DNA of 64,000 nucleotides. Origin: Odiellus spinosus. Its lineage: Eukaryota > Arthropoda > Arachnida > Opiliones > Phalangiidae. The stretch covers positions 183,507 to 247,506 of the forward strand of contig CAWUCO010000183.1 of assembly GCA_963920705.1 (NCBI GenBank). Direction: 5' to 3'. Positions 19,500 to 33,099 of this stretch are shown here, in pieces; within the stretch, counting starts at the first letter, position 1; the number at the start of each line of letters is the position of its first letter. Below the pieces are notes generated by a model. It was not told where the DNA came from. It was given only the letters and a program-made list of their open reading frames with translations, and made no database searches. Made by a program: the position numbers and the translations under genes.

Positions 19500-22400
19500 G
19501 GATTAAAGGGTACTGGTAAAAATGTAGAGATTTGACTGGAATCAAGTGCGGCTGTCGGAGGTATTAACATCTAAAATTATGAAAAAATTAATTTTAATGG
19601 GATTAAAGGGCACTGGTAAAAATGTAGAGATTTAACTGAATCAAGTGCGGCTGCCCCAGCTATTAACATCAAAAATAATGAAAAAATTAATTTTAATTGG
19701 GATTAAAGGGCACTGGTAAAAATGTAGAGATTTGACTGGAATCAAGTGCGGCTGTCGGAGGTATTATCATCTAAAATTATGAAAAAATTAATTTTAATTG
19801 GGATTAAAGGGCACTTGTAAAAATGTAGAGACTTGACTGAATCTAGTGCGGCTGCCGGAGGTATTAACATCAAAAATTATGAAAAAATTAATTTTAATTG
19901 GGTTTAAAGGGTACTGGTAAAAATGTAGAGATTTGACTGGAATCAAATGCGGCTGCCGCAGCTATTAACATAAAAAATTATGAAAAAATTACTTTTAATT
20001 GGGATTAAAGAGCACTGGTAAAAGTGTAGAGATTTGACTGGAATCAAGTGCGGCTGCCGCAGCTATTAACATCAAAAATTATGAAAAAAATAATTTTAAT
20101 TGGGATTAAAGGGCTCTGGTAAAAATGTAGAGATTTGACTGGAATCAAGTGCGGCTGTCGGAGGTATTAACATCTAAAATTATGAAAAAATTAATTTTAA
20201 TTGGGATTAAAGGGCACTTGTAAAAATGTAGAGATTTGACTGAATCAAGTGCGGCTCCCCCAGCTATTAACATCAAAAATAATGTAAAAATTAATTTAAA
20301 TTGGGATTAAAGGGCAATGGTAAAAATGTAGAGATTTGACTGGAATCAAGTGCGGCTGCCCCAGCTAATAACATCAACAATTATGAAAAAATTAATTTTA
20401 ATTGGGATTAAAGGGCACTGGTAAAAATGTAGAGATTTGACTGAATCAAGTGCGGCTGCCCCAGCTATTAACATCAAAAATAATGAAAAAAAAAATTTTA
20501 ATTGGGATGAAAGGGCAATGGTAAAAATGTAGAGATTTGACTAAATTAAAGTGCGGCTGCCCCAGCTATTAACATCAAAAATAATATAAAATTAATTTTA
20601 ATTGGGATTAAAGGGCAATGGTAAAAATGTAGAGATTTGATTGAATCAAGTGCGGCTGTCGGAGGTATTAACATCTAAAATTATGAAAAAATTACTTTTA
20701 ATTGGGATTAAAGAGCACTGGTAAAAGTGTAGAGATTTGACTGGAATCAAGTGCGGCTGCCGCAGCTATTAACATCAAAAATTATGAAAAAATTAATTTT
20801 AATTGGGATTAAAGGGCACTGGTAAAAATGTAGAGATTTGACTGGAATCAAGTGCGGCTGTCGGAGGTATTAACATCTAAAATTATCAAAAAAATAATTT
20901 TAATTGGGATTAAAGGGCACTGGTAAAAATGTAGAGATTTAACTGAATCAAGTGCGGCTGCCCCAGCTATTAACATCAAAAATAATGAAAAAATTAATTT
21001 TAATTGGGATAAAATAATGAAAAAATTAATTTTAATTGGGATAAAATAATGAAAAAATTAATTTTAATTGGGATAAAATAATGAAAAAATTAATTTTAAT
21101 TGGGATAAAATAATGAAAAAATTAATTTTAATTGGGATTAAAGGGCACTGGTAAAAATGTAGAGATTTGACTGGAATCAAGTGCGGCTGTCGGAGGTATT
21201 AACATCTAAAATTATGAAAAAAATTATTTTAATTGGGATTAAAGGGCACTTGTAAAAATGTAGAGATTTGACTGAATCAAGTGCGGCTCCCCCAGCTATT
21301 AACATCAAAAATAATGTAAAAATTTATTTTAATTGGGATTAAAGGGCAATGGTAAAAATGAATAGATTTGACTGGAATCAAGTGCGGCTGCCCCAGCTAA
21401 TAACATCAACAATTATGAAAAAATTAATTTTAATTTTGATTAAAGGGCACTGGTAAAAATGTAGAGATTTGACTGAATCAAGTGCGGCTGCCCCAGCTAT
21501 TAACATCAAAAATAATGAAAAAATTAATTTTAATTGGGATTAAAGGGCAATGGTAAAAATGTAGAGATTTGACTGGAATCAAGTGCGGCTGTCGGAGGTA
21601 TTAACATCTAAAATTATGAAAAAATTAATTTTAATTGGGATTAAAGGGCACTTGTAAAAATGTAGAGATTTGACTGAATCAAGTGCGGCTCCCCCAGCTA
21701 TTAACATCAAAAATAATGTAAAAATTTATTTTAATTGGGATTAAAGGGCAATGGTAAAAATGAAGAGATTTGACTGGAATCAAGTGCGGCTGCCCCAGCT
21801 AATAACATCAACAATTATGAAAAAATTAATTTTAATTTTGATTAAAGGGCACTGGTAAAAATGTAGAGATTTGACTGAATCAAGTGCGGCTGCCCCAGCT
21901 ATTAACATCAAAAATAATGAAAAAATTAATTTTAATTGGGATTAAAGGGCAATGGTAAAAATGTAGAGATTTGACTGGAATCAAGTGCGGCTGTCGGAGG
22001 TATTAACATCTAAAATTATGAAAAAATTAATTTTAATTGGGATTAAAGGGCACTTGTAAAAATTTAAAGATTTGACTGAATCAAGTGCGGCTCCCCCAGC
22101 TATTAACATCAAAAATAATGTAAAAATTAATTTTAATTTTGATTAAAGGGCAATGGTAAAAATGTAGAGATTTGACTGGAATCAAGTGCGGCTGCCCCAG
22201 CTAATAACATCAACAATTATGAAAAAAATTATTTTAATTGGGATTAAAGGGCACTGGTAAAAATGTAGAGATTTGACTGAATCAAGTGCGGCTGCCCCAG
22301 CTATTAACATCAAAAATAATGAAAAAATTAATTTTAATTGGGATGAAAGGGCAATGGTAAAAATGTAGAGATTTGACTGAATCAAGTGCGGCTGTCGGAG

Positions 22401-25400
22401 GTATTAACATCTAAAATTATGAAAAAATTAATTTTAATTGGGATTAAAGGGCATTTGTAAAAATGTAGAGACTTGACTGAATCAAGTGCGGCTGCCGGAG
22501 GTATTAACATCAAAAATTATGAAAAAAATAATTTTAATTGGGTTTAAAGGGCACTGGTAAAAATGTAGAGATTTGACTGGAATCAAATGCGGCTGCCGCA
22601 GCTATTAACATAAAAAATTACTTTTAATTGTGATTAAAGAGCACTGGTAAAAGTGTAGAGATTTGACTGGAATCAAGTGCGGCTGCCGCAGCTATTAACA
22701 TCAAAAATTATGAAAAAATTAATTTTAATTGGGATTAAAGGGCACTGGTAAAAATGTAGAGATTTGACTGGAATCAAGTGCGGCTGTCGGAGGTATTAAC
22801 ATCTAAAATTATCAAAAAATTTATTTTAATTGGGATTAAAGGGCACTGGTAAAAAATGTAGAGATTTAACTGAATCAAGTGCGGCTGCCCCAGCTATTAA
22901 CATCAAAAATAATGAAAAAAGTAATTTTAATAGGGATTAAAGGGCAATAGTAAAAATGTAGAGATTTGACTGGAATCAAGTGCAGCTGTCGGAGGTATTA
23001 ACATCTAAAATTATGAAAAAATTAATTTTAATGGGATTAAAGGGCACTGGTAAAAATGTAGAGATTTAACTGAATCAAGTGCGGCTGCCACAGCTATTAA
23101 CATAAAAAATAATGAAAAAATTAATTTTAATTGGGATTAAAGGGCACTGGTAAAAATGTAGAGATTTAACTGAATCAAGTGCGGCTGCCCCAGCTATTAA
23201 CATCAAAAATAATGAAAAAATTAATTTTAATTGGGATTAAAGGGCACTGGTAAAAATGTAGAGATTTGACTGGAATCAAGTGCGGCTGTCGGAGGTATTA
23301 ACATCTAAAATTATGAAAAAATTAATTTTAATGGGATTAAAGGGCACTGGTAAAAATGTAGAGATTTAACTGAATCAAGTGCGGCTGCCCCAGCTATTAA
23401 CATCAAAAATAATGAAAAAATTAATTTTAATTGGGATTAAAGGGCACTGGTAAAAATGTAGAGATTTGACTGGAATCAAGTGCGGCTGTCGGAGGTATTA
23501 ACATCTAAAATTATGAAAAAATTAATTTTAATTGGGATTAAAGGGCACTTGTAAAAATGTAGAGACTTGACTGAATCTAGTGCGGCTGCCGGAGGTATTA
23601 ACATCAAAAATTATGAAAAAATTAATTTTAATTGGGTTTAAAGGGTACTGGTAAAAATGTAGAGATTTGACTGGAATCAAATGCGGCTGCCGCAGCTATT
23701 AACATAAAAAATTATGAAAAAATTACTTTTAATTGGGATTAAAGAGCACTGGTAAAAGTGTAGAGATTTGACTGGAATCAAGTGCGGCTGCCGCAGCTAT
23801 TAACATCAAAAATTATGAAAAAAATAATTTTAATTGGGATTAAAGGGCTCTGGTAAAAATGTAGAGATTTGACTGGAATCAAGTGCGGCTGTCGGAGGTA
23901 TTAACATCTAAAATTATGAAAAAATTAATTTTAATTGGGATTAAAGGGCACTTGTAAAAATGTAGAGATTTGACTGAATCAAGTGCGGCTCCCCCAGCTA
24001 TTAACATCAAAAATAATGTAAAAATTAATTTAAATTGGGATTAAAGGGCAATGGTAAAAATGTAGAGATTTGACTGGAATCAAGTGCGGCTGCCCCAGCT
24101 AATAACATCAACAATTATGAAAAAATTAATTTTAATTGGGATTAAAGGGCACTGGTAAAAATGTAGAGATTTGACTGAATCAAGTGCGGCTGCCCCAGCT
24201 ATTAACATCAAAAATAATGAAAAAAAAAATTTTAATTGGGATGAAAGGGCAATGGTAAAAATGTAGAGATTTGACTAAATTAAAGTGCGGCTGCCCCAGC
24301 TATTAACATCAAAAATAATATAAAATTAATTTTAATTGGGATTAAAGGGCAATGGTAAAAATGTAGAGATTTGATTGAATCAAGTGCGGCTGTCGGAGGT
24401 ATTAACATCTAAAATTATGAAAAAATTACTTTTAATTGGGATTAAAGAGCACTGGTAAAAGTGTAGAGATTTGACTGGAATCAAGTGCGGCTGCCGCAGC
24501 TATTAACATCAAAAATTATGAAAAAATTAATTTTAATTGGGATTAAAGGGCACTGGTAAAAATGTAGAGATTTGACTGGAATCAAGTGCGGCTGTCGGAG
24601 GTATTAACATCTAAAATTATCAAAAAAATAATTTTAATTGGGATTAAAGGGCACTGGTAAAAATGTAGAGATTTAACTGAATCAAGTGCGGCTGCCCCAG
24701 CTATTAACATCAAAAATAATGAAAAAATTAATTTTAATTGGGATAAAATAATGAAAAAATTAATTTTAATTGGGATAAAATAATGAAAAAATTAATTTTA
24801 ATTGGGATAAAATAATGAAAAAATTAATTTTAATTGGGATAAAATAATGAAAAAATTAATTTTAATTGGGATTAAAGGGCACTGGTAAAAATGTAGAGAT
24901 TTGACTGGAATCAAGTGCGGCTGTCGGAGGTATTAACATCTAAAATTATGAAAAAAATTATTTTAATTGGGATTAAAGGGCACTTGTAAAAATGTAGAGA
25001 TTTGACTGAATCAAGTGCGGCTCCCCCAGCTATTAACATCAAAAATAATGTAAAAATTTATTTTAATTGGGATTAAAGGGCAATGGTAAAAATGAATAGA
25101 TTTGACTGGAATCAAGTGCGGCTGCCCCAGCTAATAACATCAACAATTATGAAAAAATTAATTTTAATTTTGATTAAAGGGCACTGGTAAAAATGTAGAG
25201 ATTTGACTGAATCAAGTGCGGCTGCCCCAGCTATTAACATCAAAAATAATGAAAAAATTAATTTTAATTGGGATTAAAGGGCAATGGTAAAAATGTAGAG
25301 ATTTGACTGGAATCAAGTGCGGCTGTCGGAGGTATTAACATCTAAAATTATGAAAAAATTAATTTTAATTGGGATTAAAGGGCACTTGTAAAAATGTAGA

Positions 25401-26950
25401 GATTTGACTGAATCAAGTGCGGCTCCCCCAGCTATTAACATCAAAAATAATGTAAAAATTTATTTTAATTGGGATTAAAGGGCAATGGTAAAAATGAAGA
25501 GATTTGACTGGAATCAAGTGCGGCTGCCCCAGCTAATAACATCAACAATTATGAAAAAATTAATTTTAATTTTGATTAAAGGGCACTGGTAAAAATGTAG
25601 AGATTTGACTGAATCAAGTGCGGCTGCCCCAGCTATTAACATCAAAAATAATGAAAAAATTAATTTTAATTGGGATTAAAGGGCAATGGTAAAAATGTAG
25701 AGATTTGACTGGAATCAAGTGCGGCTGTCGGAGGTATTAACATCTAAAATTATGAAAAAATTAATTTTAATTGGGATTAAAGGGCACTTGTAAAAATTTA
25801 AAGATTTGACTGAATCAAGTGCGGCTCCCCCAGCTATTAACATCAAAAATAATGTAAAAATTAATTTTAATTGGGATTAAAGGGCAATGGTAAAAATGTA
25901 GAGATTTGACTGGAATCAAGTGCGGCTGCCCCAGCTAATAACATCAACAATTATGAAAAAAATTATTTTAATTGGGATTAAAGGGCACTGGTAAAAATGT
26001 AGAGATTTGACTGAATCAAGTGCGGCTGCCCCAGCTATTAACATCAAAAATAATGAAAAAAATAATTTTAATTGGGATGAAAGGGCAATGGTAAAAATGT
26101 AGAGATTTGACTGAATCAAGTGCGGCTGTCGGAGGTATTAACATCTAAAATTATGAAAAAATTAATTTTAATTGGGATTAAAGGGCATTTGTAAAAATGT
26201 AGAGACTTGACTGAATCAAGTGCGGCTGCCGGAGGTATTAACATCAAAAATTATGAAAAAATTAATTTTAATTGGGTTTAAAGGGCACTGGTAAAAATGT
26301 AGAGATTTGACTGGAATCAAATGCGGCTGCCGCAGCTATTAACATAAAAAATTACTTTTAATTGTGATTAAAGAGCACTGGTAAAAGTGTAGAGATTTGA
26401 CTGGAATCAAGTGCGGCTGCCGCAGCTATTAACATCAAAAATTATGAAAAAATTAATTTTAATTGGGATTAAAGGGCACTGGTAAAAATGTAGAGATTTG
26501 ACTGGAATCAAGTGCGGCTGTCGGAGGTATTAACATCTAAAATTATCAAAAAATTTATTTTAATTGGGATTAAAGGGCACTGGTAAAAAATGTAGAGATT
26601 TAACTGAATCAAGTGCGGCTGCCCCAGCTATTAACATCAAAAATAATGAAAAAAGTAATTTTAATAGGGATTAAAGGGCAATAGTAAAAATGTAGAGATT
26701 TGACTGGAATCAAGTGCAGCTGTCGGAGGTATTAACATCTAAAATTATGAAAAAATTAATTTTAATGGGATTAAAGGGCACTGGTAAAAATGTAGAGATT
26801 TAACTGAATCAAGTGCGGCTGCCACAGCTATTAACATAAAAAATAATGAAAAAATTAATTTTAATTGGGATTAAAGGGCACTGGTAAAAATGTAGAGATT
26901 TAACTGAATCAAGTGCGGCTGCCCCAGCTATTAACATCAAAAATAATGAA
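19500..26950 (+). repeat. 3,734-bp tandem duplication inside array 1
   Basis: Diagnostic variants recur exactly 3,734 bp apart: gactgaatctagtgcggc (19827/23561), the gggataaaataatg run (21007/24741), the tgcagctgtcgg variant (22981/26715) and the ctgccacagc variant (23083/26817). Only scattered single-base differences were noticed, so the block of ~36 monomers duplicated recently as a unit. Confidence 0.85.
21007..21130 (+). repeat. Local 32-bp sub-expansion (repeated at 24741-24864)
   Basis: Four to five copies of gggataaaataatg followed by the AT-rich end of the monomer. It is a partial-monomer slippage event copied along with the 3,734-bp block. Confidence 0.8.
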
Positions 26951-28108
26951 AAAATTAATTTTAATTGGGATTAAAGGGCACTGGTAAAAATGTAGAGATT
27001 TGACTGGAATCAAGTGCGGCTGTCGGAGGTATTAACATCTAAAATTATGAAAAAATTAATTTTAATGGGATTAAAGGGCACTGGTAAAAATGTAGAGATT
27101 TAACTGAATCAAGTGCGGCTGCCACAGCTATTAACATAAAAAATAATGAAAAAATTAATTTTAATTGGGATTAAAGGGCACTGGTAAAAATGTAGAGATT
27201 TAACTGAATCAAGTGCGGCTGCCCCAGCTATTAACATCAAAAATAATGAAAAAATTAATTTTAATTGGGATTAAAGGGCACTGGTAAAAATGTAGAGATT
27301 TGACTGGAATCAAGTGCGGCTGTCGGAGGTATTAACATCTAAAATTATGAAAAAATTAATTTTAATTGGGATTAAAGGGCACTTGTAAAAATGTAGAGAT
27401 TTGACTGAATCAAGTGCGGCTCCCCCAGCTATTAACATCAAAAATAATGTAAAAATTAATTTTAATTGGGATTAAAGGGCAATGGTAAAAATGAAGAGAT
27501 TTGACTGGAATCAAGTGCGGCTGCCCCAGCTAATAACACCAACAATTATGAAAAAATTAATTTTAATTGGGATTAAAGGGCACTGGTAAAAATGTAGAGA
27601 TTTGACTGAATCAAGTGCGGCTGCCCCAGCTATTAACATCAAAAATAATGAAAAAATTAATTTTAATTGGGATGAAAGGGCAATGGTAAAAATGTAGAGA
27701 TTTGACTGAATTAAAGTGCGGCTGCCCCAGCTATTAACATCAAAAATAATATAAAATTAATTTTAATTGGGATTAAAGGGCAATGGTAAAAATGTAGAGA
27801 TTTGACTGAATCAAGTGCGGCTGCCCCAGCTATTAACATCAAAAATAATGAAAAAATTAATTTTAATTGGGATTAAAGGAATGTAGAGATTTAACTAAAT
27901 CAAGTGCGGCTGCCGCAGCTATTAACATCAAAAATTATGAAAAAATTAATTTTAATTGGGTTTAAAGGGCAATGGTAAAAATATAGAGATCTGACTGAAT
28001 CAAGTGAGGCTGCCGCAGCTATTAACATCAAAAATTATGAAAAAATTAATTTTAATTGGGTTTAAAGGGCAATGGTAAAAATGTAGCGATTTGACTAAAT
28101 CACTTTTT

Positions 28109-28543
28109 AATGGACTAGTCTTTTAATATAGAATTTAACAATTTCGTGTTAGACTGAAGTGACAGATATTATATCAAAAATGTCTTTGCGAACAAAGACC
28201 CAGAAGGACATGTTATGGCCTTGAATGTCTGAAGTGACAGTTGTTTAATTTTCTTTTAAAACATTAAATTTAAATACAATTAGTTTTTCTTTTAAAACGA
28301 AATTTAAATATAATCACAATCATGCACGATTTAGAGTTTCAAATTTCAAAACAACTGATTTTATTCACTCGGAAATATTTAAGAAAAAAACATAACAGAC
28401 GATTTTCTCCCATTGACGCTTAACATTAAATTTCGCTTAATTATTTTTCAGGGATTCGCTAATTATTTTTCAGGGATTACGTGTCAAACAAAACAAAACT
28501 TTTCGTTCGATAGAAAAATATACTTAATTTACCTTAATTGGAT
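28109..28543 (+). repeat. Array flank, copy D1
   Basis: Unique sequence joined to the right edge of array 1. It recurs at 41056-41472 (same orientation, after array 2) and inverted at 29380-29723. It includes a short coding tail (DIISKMSLRTKTQ...) that is the 3' end of the frame at 29926-29659. D1 has a 23-bp tandem duplication (ttatttttcagggatt) absent from the 41-kb copy. Confidence 0.85.
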
Positions 28544-28549
28544 AATGTT

Positions 28550-29025
28550 TTCTATGGATAATGCTTTATTATAACTCCTCGACTTTAGTCGAGGCAATTC
28601 GTTCATGTTAGCTTATGAATGCTTATACAAGGAATTTAAAGGGAAAAAAATTCCCCATATTTTAATTTTTAATTTAGTTTGCAAACGAACAAACCTAATC
28701 CATGAATAATGTTTTGTTATAACTCCTCGACTTTAGCCGAGGCAATTCGTTCATGTTAGCTTATGAATGCTTATCAAGGAATTTAAAGGGAAAAAAATTC
28801 CCCATATTTTAATTTTTAATCTAGGTTGCAAACGAACATACCTAATCCATGGGAAATGTTTTATTACAACTCCTCGACTTTAGTCGAGGCAATTCGTTCA
28901 TGTTAGCTTATGAATGCTTATACAAGGAATTTAAAGGGAATACAAATTCCCCATATTTTAATTTTTAATTTGGGTTTCAAACGAACAAACCTAATCCATG
29001 GATAATGTTTTATTATAACTCCTAA
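28550..29025 (+). repeat. Three tandem ~148-bp repeats with an internal hairpin
   Basis: Each copy starts aactcctcgactttagtcgaggcaatt and ends ctaatccatggataatg. The CCTCGACT/AGTCGAGG stem is perfect in copies 1 and 3 and has one mismatch in copy 2 (agccgagg). A fourth partial start is near 29020. The block lies between the inverted flanks D1 and D2. Confidence 0.85.
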
Positions 29026-29379
29026 TAACTAATTAGTGGTCCCTTATGGAAATCATAATTTTAATTGTACGGTTTTAATGAAAAGAAAAATGAAAGTATT
29101 ACAATTTATTTAAAAACCTTATCCGCTCTAAAATTCGTCGCTTTGAAATTCTCTTCCCTTGCGCGCACAATATAGCTTTGAAACTACAAATTGTTATGGT
29201 TTGCGTCGTCTGCTAAGTTAGAAAAGAAGGTGACTTTAAACGGGCTTTAAAAAACACATTTCCCTTTATCATATACCCATTCCAATAAACCGGCGAGTAT
29301 TTTTAACGATCCGTTCAATTGCGAGTCGTGGAAATTCGGGTTGAATTAAGAAAACAAAAGGTGGACTCGCGTTATACTG

Positions 29380-29723
29380 AAAAATAACAGTTCAATACAC
29401 GTTTTCCCTGAAAAATAATTAAGCCAAATTTAATGTTAAGCGTCAACATTTGGGAGAAAATCGTCTGTTATGTTTTTTCTTAAATATTTCCGAGTGAATA
29501 AAATCAGTTGTTTTGAAATTTGCCAGATTGTGATTATATTTAAATTTCGTTTTAAAAGAAAATCTAATTGTAATTAAATTTCATGTTTTAAAAGAAAATT
29601 TAATTGTATTTAAATTTAATGTTTTAAAATAAAATTAAATATCTGTCACTTCAGACATTCAAGGCCATAACATGTCCTTCTGGGTCTTTGTTCGCAAAGA
29701 CATTTTTGATATAATATCGAAAT
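29380..29723 (-). repeat. Array flank, inverted copy D2
   Basis: Inverse complement of the D1 flank (acagacgattttctccc, gtctttgcgaacaaagacccag and others). With D1 it makes an inverted pair enclosing 28.54-29.38 kb, like the TIRs of a ~1.6-kb element. It is more diverged from D1 than D3 is. Confidence 0.8.
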
Positions 29724-29926
29724 AGACCTGGCCCTTGGTCGCTGGCAGTTTGATCGTATATGTAGAGTTATCACTCTTCACGTCGTATCTCGGATTATTC
29801 CTCCCTGCTTATAGATTGTTGACTCCTCGATCATTGATTGGATATGGCTTTCCAGTCTTCAACTTCAGACAGGTCCGGTAGATTGTTGATTAAGTCCATT
29901 TTTCGTTTATTCGAGCTGCCTGCCAT
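29659..29926 (-). pseudogene. Broken small gene, unknown family
   Basis: ATG at 29926, after a GAGAGAGA tract, opens MAGSSNKRKMDLINNLPDL and runs to a TGA. After a frame change the segment YDVKSDNSTYTIKLPATKGQ continues through GQVYFDIISKM to the TGA at 29659. The 3' part lies inside the flank repeated at D1 and D3, so the satellite flanks carry the last ~20 codons of this gene. I do not recognise the family. It shows that the unit flanking the arrays was once a coding element. Confidence 0.45.
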
Positions 29927-30039
29927 GGCGAGAGAGAGAGTTTGTGATATTTTCGACTAAAAATTTGGGTTTATATATCACCTGATATAGGTATTTTTGA
30001 CGAAAAAAATGGAGGCTAGGATGTTCTGTTCGGACTTTT

Positions 30040-30275
30040 AAGTTGGTTAGTTGGAAAAGTTTTATATGTAAGTCACATCTTAAAACACACCTTCGTGGAT
30101 TTTCTCTGTTTTTTTTGATCCGATCAAAACTTTTTCAAAAAAGCGAGGATCTATTTTATTCTAGCTTACTATGTAGGTCACATCTTATAACACACCTACG
30201 CGGATTTTTCTTTGTTTTTTTAGATCTCATCAAAACCTTTTAAAAAAAGCGAGGATCTATTTTCTTCTAGCAACG
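30040..30275 (+). repeat. Two tandem ~118-bp repeats
   Basis: tatgtaagtcacatcttaaaacacacctt...aaaaagcgaggatctatttt appears twice with minor changes. A looser pair around 30280-30500 (gactttaatattagttag...cacgctttgg) follows the same style. The open frame at 30043-30243 reflects the repeat. Confidence 0.75.
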
Positions 30276-30499
30276 TCCGGACTTTAATATTAGTTAGCTG
30301 GAATAGTTAATTTTCGGGTTCACGCTTTGGGACCAGCATTATCCAGATTTTTAGATCCGAATAGATAGTTAACGATTTATTATAACAAAAAAATGGAAAA
30401 TGTCAGAAAATGAGGATTTTCCTTACTTTAAGTCGAGTTCAAACTTTAATGTTAGTTAGAAGGAATAGTTCACGCTTTGGAACTAGTTATATTTGATTT

Positions 30500-32324
30500 T
30501 TATGATGCAAATAGCTCTAAAACAAATTTTTAAAAACAAAAAAATGATAATTTTGTCCAAAAAATCTTAGCCTATATAAGGACCGAAAAAACTTTTTATC
30601 TAGCTTTTAATCCGGATCTGTTGTTCTACAATCTTGTCTACAATTTTAAAAATCTTTAATCTTCGACTTTTACTGATAATTGCAGCAGCTTAAACAGCTG
30701 ATATACTATTCGTATAGTCTAAAAAGGAGTTTTATATATATATTGGAGAAGGTTCTGGTAGTGGACGCATTGTTTTTACGGGGTCGTGACGAGTTCAGCA
30801 CCCGTCTTGGCCGTATTCTGTTAAGGAGCTTTCGGTGGTAAAGATAGTTAAAAGCGGGTGCGAGGCGTAGGCTCGAAGGTAGTGGAGTTTTCAAGCTATC
30901 TCCCCCCCACCCTAAGATCAGGAAGAAGTAAGCGGCCCCGTTAAAAAACAAACGCTTTCGCTGTTGAAAACGTGACCGGAAATTTAACGCTAGGATAATG
31001 ATGCCATCTTCGCATTCAAATTTTCCCCCAATCTAAACCGGAAACAGAACTGCGAGTGTTAATGGGAAAGACACATTCCAGGTAGTCTTCGAACTAATCT
31101 CAATTCTTTTAAAGTAGTCCTGGGGACCAGTGGCCCTTGGTGTCTCGGTTTAAAGGTACGTTCGCATCAGTCATTTCGAAATCTATACGATGTCGTTTCC
31201 AATATTCTCCTACAAATAACGACGAAGAGTAATTAGGTTACGTTTCGTACGAACTCATTAGGTTTGGCTTAAAGATACGTTCAAAATAGTCGCTGTAAAA
31301 TCGTTTTAGAACGTTTAGAATAAACTTTCCAAGCTAAGAATTATATATTCGTATTCAAAGTTGTAACTTTGTAAGAACAACAGCTTGGATGTGAAAACTG
31401 ATAATTGTCTTTACTATAAGCCAAGGCTTAATAAGTAGGAGTCTAGTTTAATAGCCTAAATATAAGCAAATAATTCAATTGAGGCATTTTTATGTGGTTG
31501 TAACAAATATTTTATTCAAGAGCCATGTAAATTTTATAATATATGAATATATTTGAGGAATAAAGTCTTTATAAGACTAATCGTGGAAGAAAGTGACAAT
31601 GCCTTTTGTTGCAAAAAAAAATCCACGCATTAGGGGAATACAATGATATAGAAATGAAACTAAAACGAATAATAAGAGACTATACATTTCGCCAATGTTT
31701 TTACCTCGTGGAGCGACCGCGATCAAAAATATTTTTCGCTACGAGGTATAAGCTATCCCCTACCCTAGGCTAAAGTTGAATTCATGCTCTCATTCTCTCA
31801 AACCGGAAAATTTCCTTGAAAAGACTTCAATTTCGTATTTCACGGCAAAAATGGTGCCTAGTAGAATATAATTTCAAAAATACCGTAATTTTGGAGGAGC
31901 CTCAGTACTATGATTCCGGTTTTGAAATCCGGCAACGCTGATTGATTTACGCGTTTCACTCAAAAATCCACGACGTAAAGAAACGTTTTGCTCCCACAAA
32001 AGATATTAAATGCCTAGTCTAGAGGAATTGTGTAAAAATTAAAGAATTAAAAGTTTAAATAAAAAGGGTTTCTTAGGAGCAAGCGGTTGTCATTGATTAA
32101 ATAGATAAAAATAATAATTAATATACGAAATAAAGGTATGACTCGGGTAAATAGATTATATAAAAAAGTTTAATAAAATATATTCGGGGCTTAACCCTTA
32201 AAACCACTATGGGCCAAATAAATATATTAAACAATAATCTAACAAATAATAACGACAATAAAAACATAGTGCACTATTTTCGATACGCATAGACAAAGCA
32301 AGACTATAATTTTAACAATTTTTT
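30500..32324. other. Gene-poor stretch
   Basis: No convincing gene. A minus frame at 30951-30706 is Arg/Ser-rich but has no recognised domain. Two related ~120-bp segments (ggtttaaaggtacgttcgcatc near 31147; ggcttaaagatacgttcaaa near 31266) suggest an old duplication. A small inverted repeat, acctcgtggagcg/cgctacgaggt, lies at 31704-31748. Confidence 0.4.
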
Positions 32325-32580
32325 TAACTTTTTTATTTATAATTTTAATGCTATATTTTCTTAGTTTCCGTTGTAATAATTTATTTGGGTCTTTGTAGTA
32401 CGGAAGAAATAATATTTTTTAATCTATTATAAAAATTACAAATAAATATTTTTTATTTTATATTAGATTAAAAAATATGTTTGGGTAGTTCTCCAGTACT
32501 ACAAAGACCCCAAATAAATTATTACCATGGAAACTACGAAAATATAATATTAAAATTATAAATTAAAAAACTTTAAAAAT
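32325..32580. mobile_element. AT-rich foldback element
   Basis: taatgctatattttcttagtttcc...tttgggtctttgtagta and its inverse form ~115-bp arms around a short AT loop near 32440-32460. The arms are close but not identical. Non-coding. Confidence 0.8.
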
Positions 32581-33099
32581 AGCTGGTGTAATGGGATAAT
32601 AATCGAAACCATACACATTGTAAAAATAATTTAGATATAATCGGTGTTGTAAATACGGAAAATATTATACAGGTAAAAGTGAAAGGAAATAAGAGTATAC
32701 AAATAAAGAACATTGCCAGGATATTAAAAATGAAAATTTGAATTATACATCACGCATTCACCAAAGGGACTGCGATTCCAACCAACCCAAAATAGTCTTT
32801 AATAATAGTGAAATATAGGAAAATTATAGAAACTATTTTTATTCAAATTTTTATCGCAATTTAAGTATTGAACCTTGCTTAACTTAAAACATTATGGAAT
32901 ACTCATAAAATCTTTTCTTATAAAACAATATCAATAAAATTGGATTATAAGATTTTTTCATAATTTAGAATATATCAGATTGAATAACAAACCACGGTTC
33001 GAAACTGTCTTATTTTTATAAATAAAACCAGTTTTTATTTTTTAATCACGTGTTATCTTCGAAAATTATTCTTATATTAGCATTTTAATTGTACTTATC

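Larger units (their letters stand above)
18735..28108 (+). repeat. Satellite array 1, ~102-bp monomer
   Basis: About 90 head-to-tail monomers. Two alternating types are evident: one with gcggctgtcggaggtatt...acatctaaaattatg, one with gcggctgccccagctatt...acatcaaaaataatg; a third has gccgcagc. Monomers carrying ggaatc or gaatc differ by 2 bp. The left edge (18760-19000) is the most divergent, while the right edge stays close to consensus, so homogenisation is asymmetric. Open frames within (for example 22182-22385) are by-products. Confidence 0.97.

Noticed and set aside
22182-26119. Two nearly identical 67-residue open frames on the minus strand
   Set aside because: They lie inside the satellite and are 3,734 bp apart, explained entirely by the tandem duplication.
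18735-28108. Regularly spaced repeats that could suggest a CRISPR array
   Set aside because: The whole ~102-bp unit repeats without unique spacers, units are too long, and the context is eukaryotic with introns.
28560-29025. CCTCGACT hairpins as hammerhead ribozymes
   Set aside because: I could not find the conserved CTGATGA and GAAA core around the stems.
30706-30951. 81-residue Arg-rich minus frame
   Set aside because: No domain and no splice or promoter context; left as unassigned.
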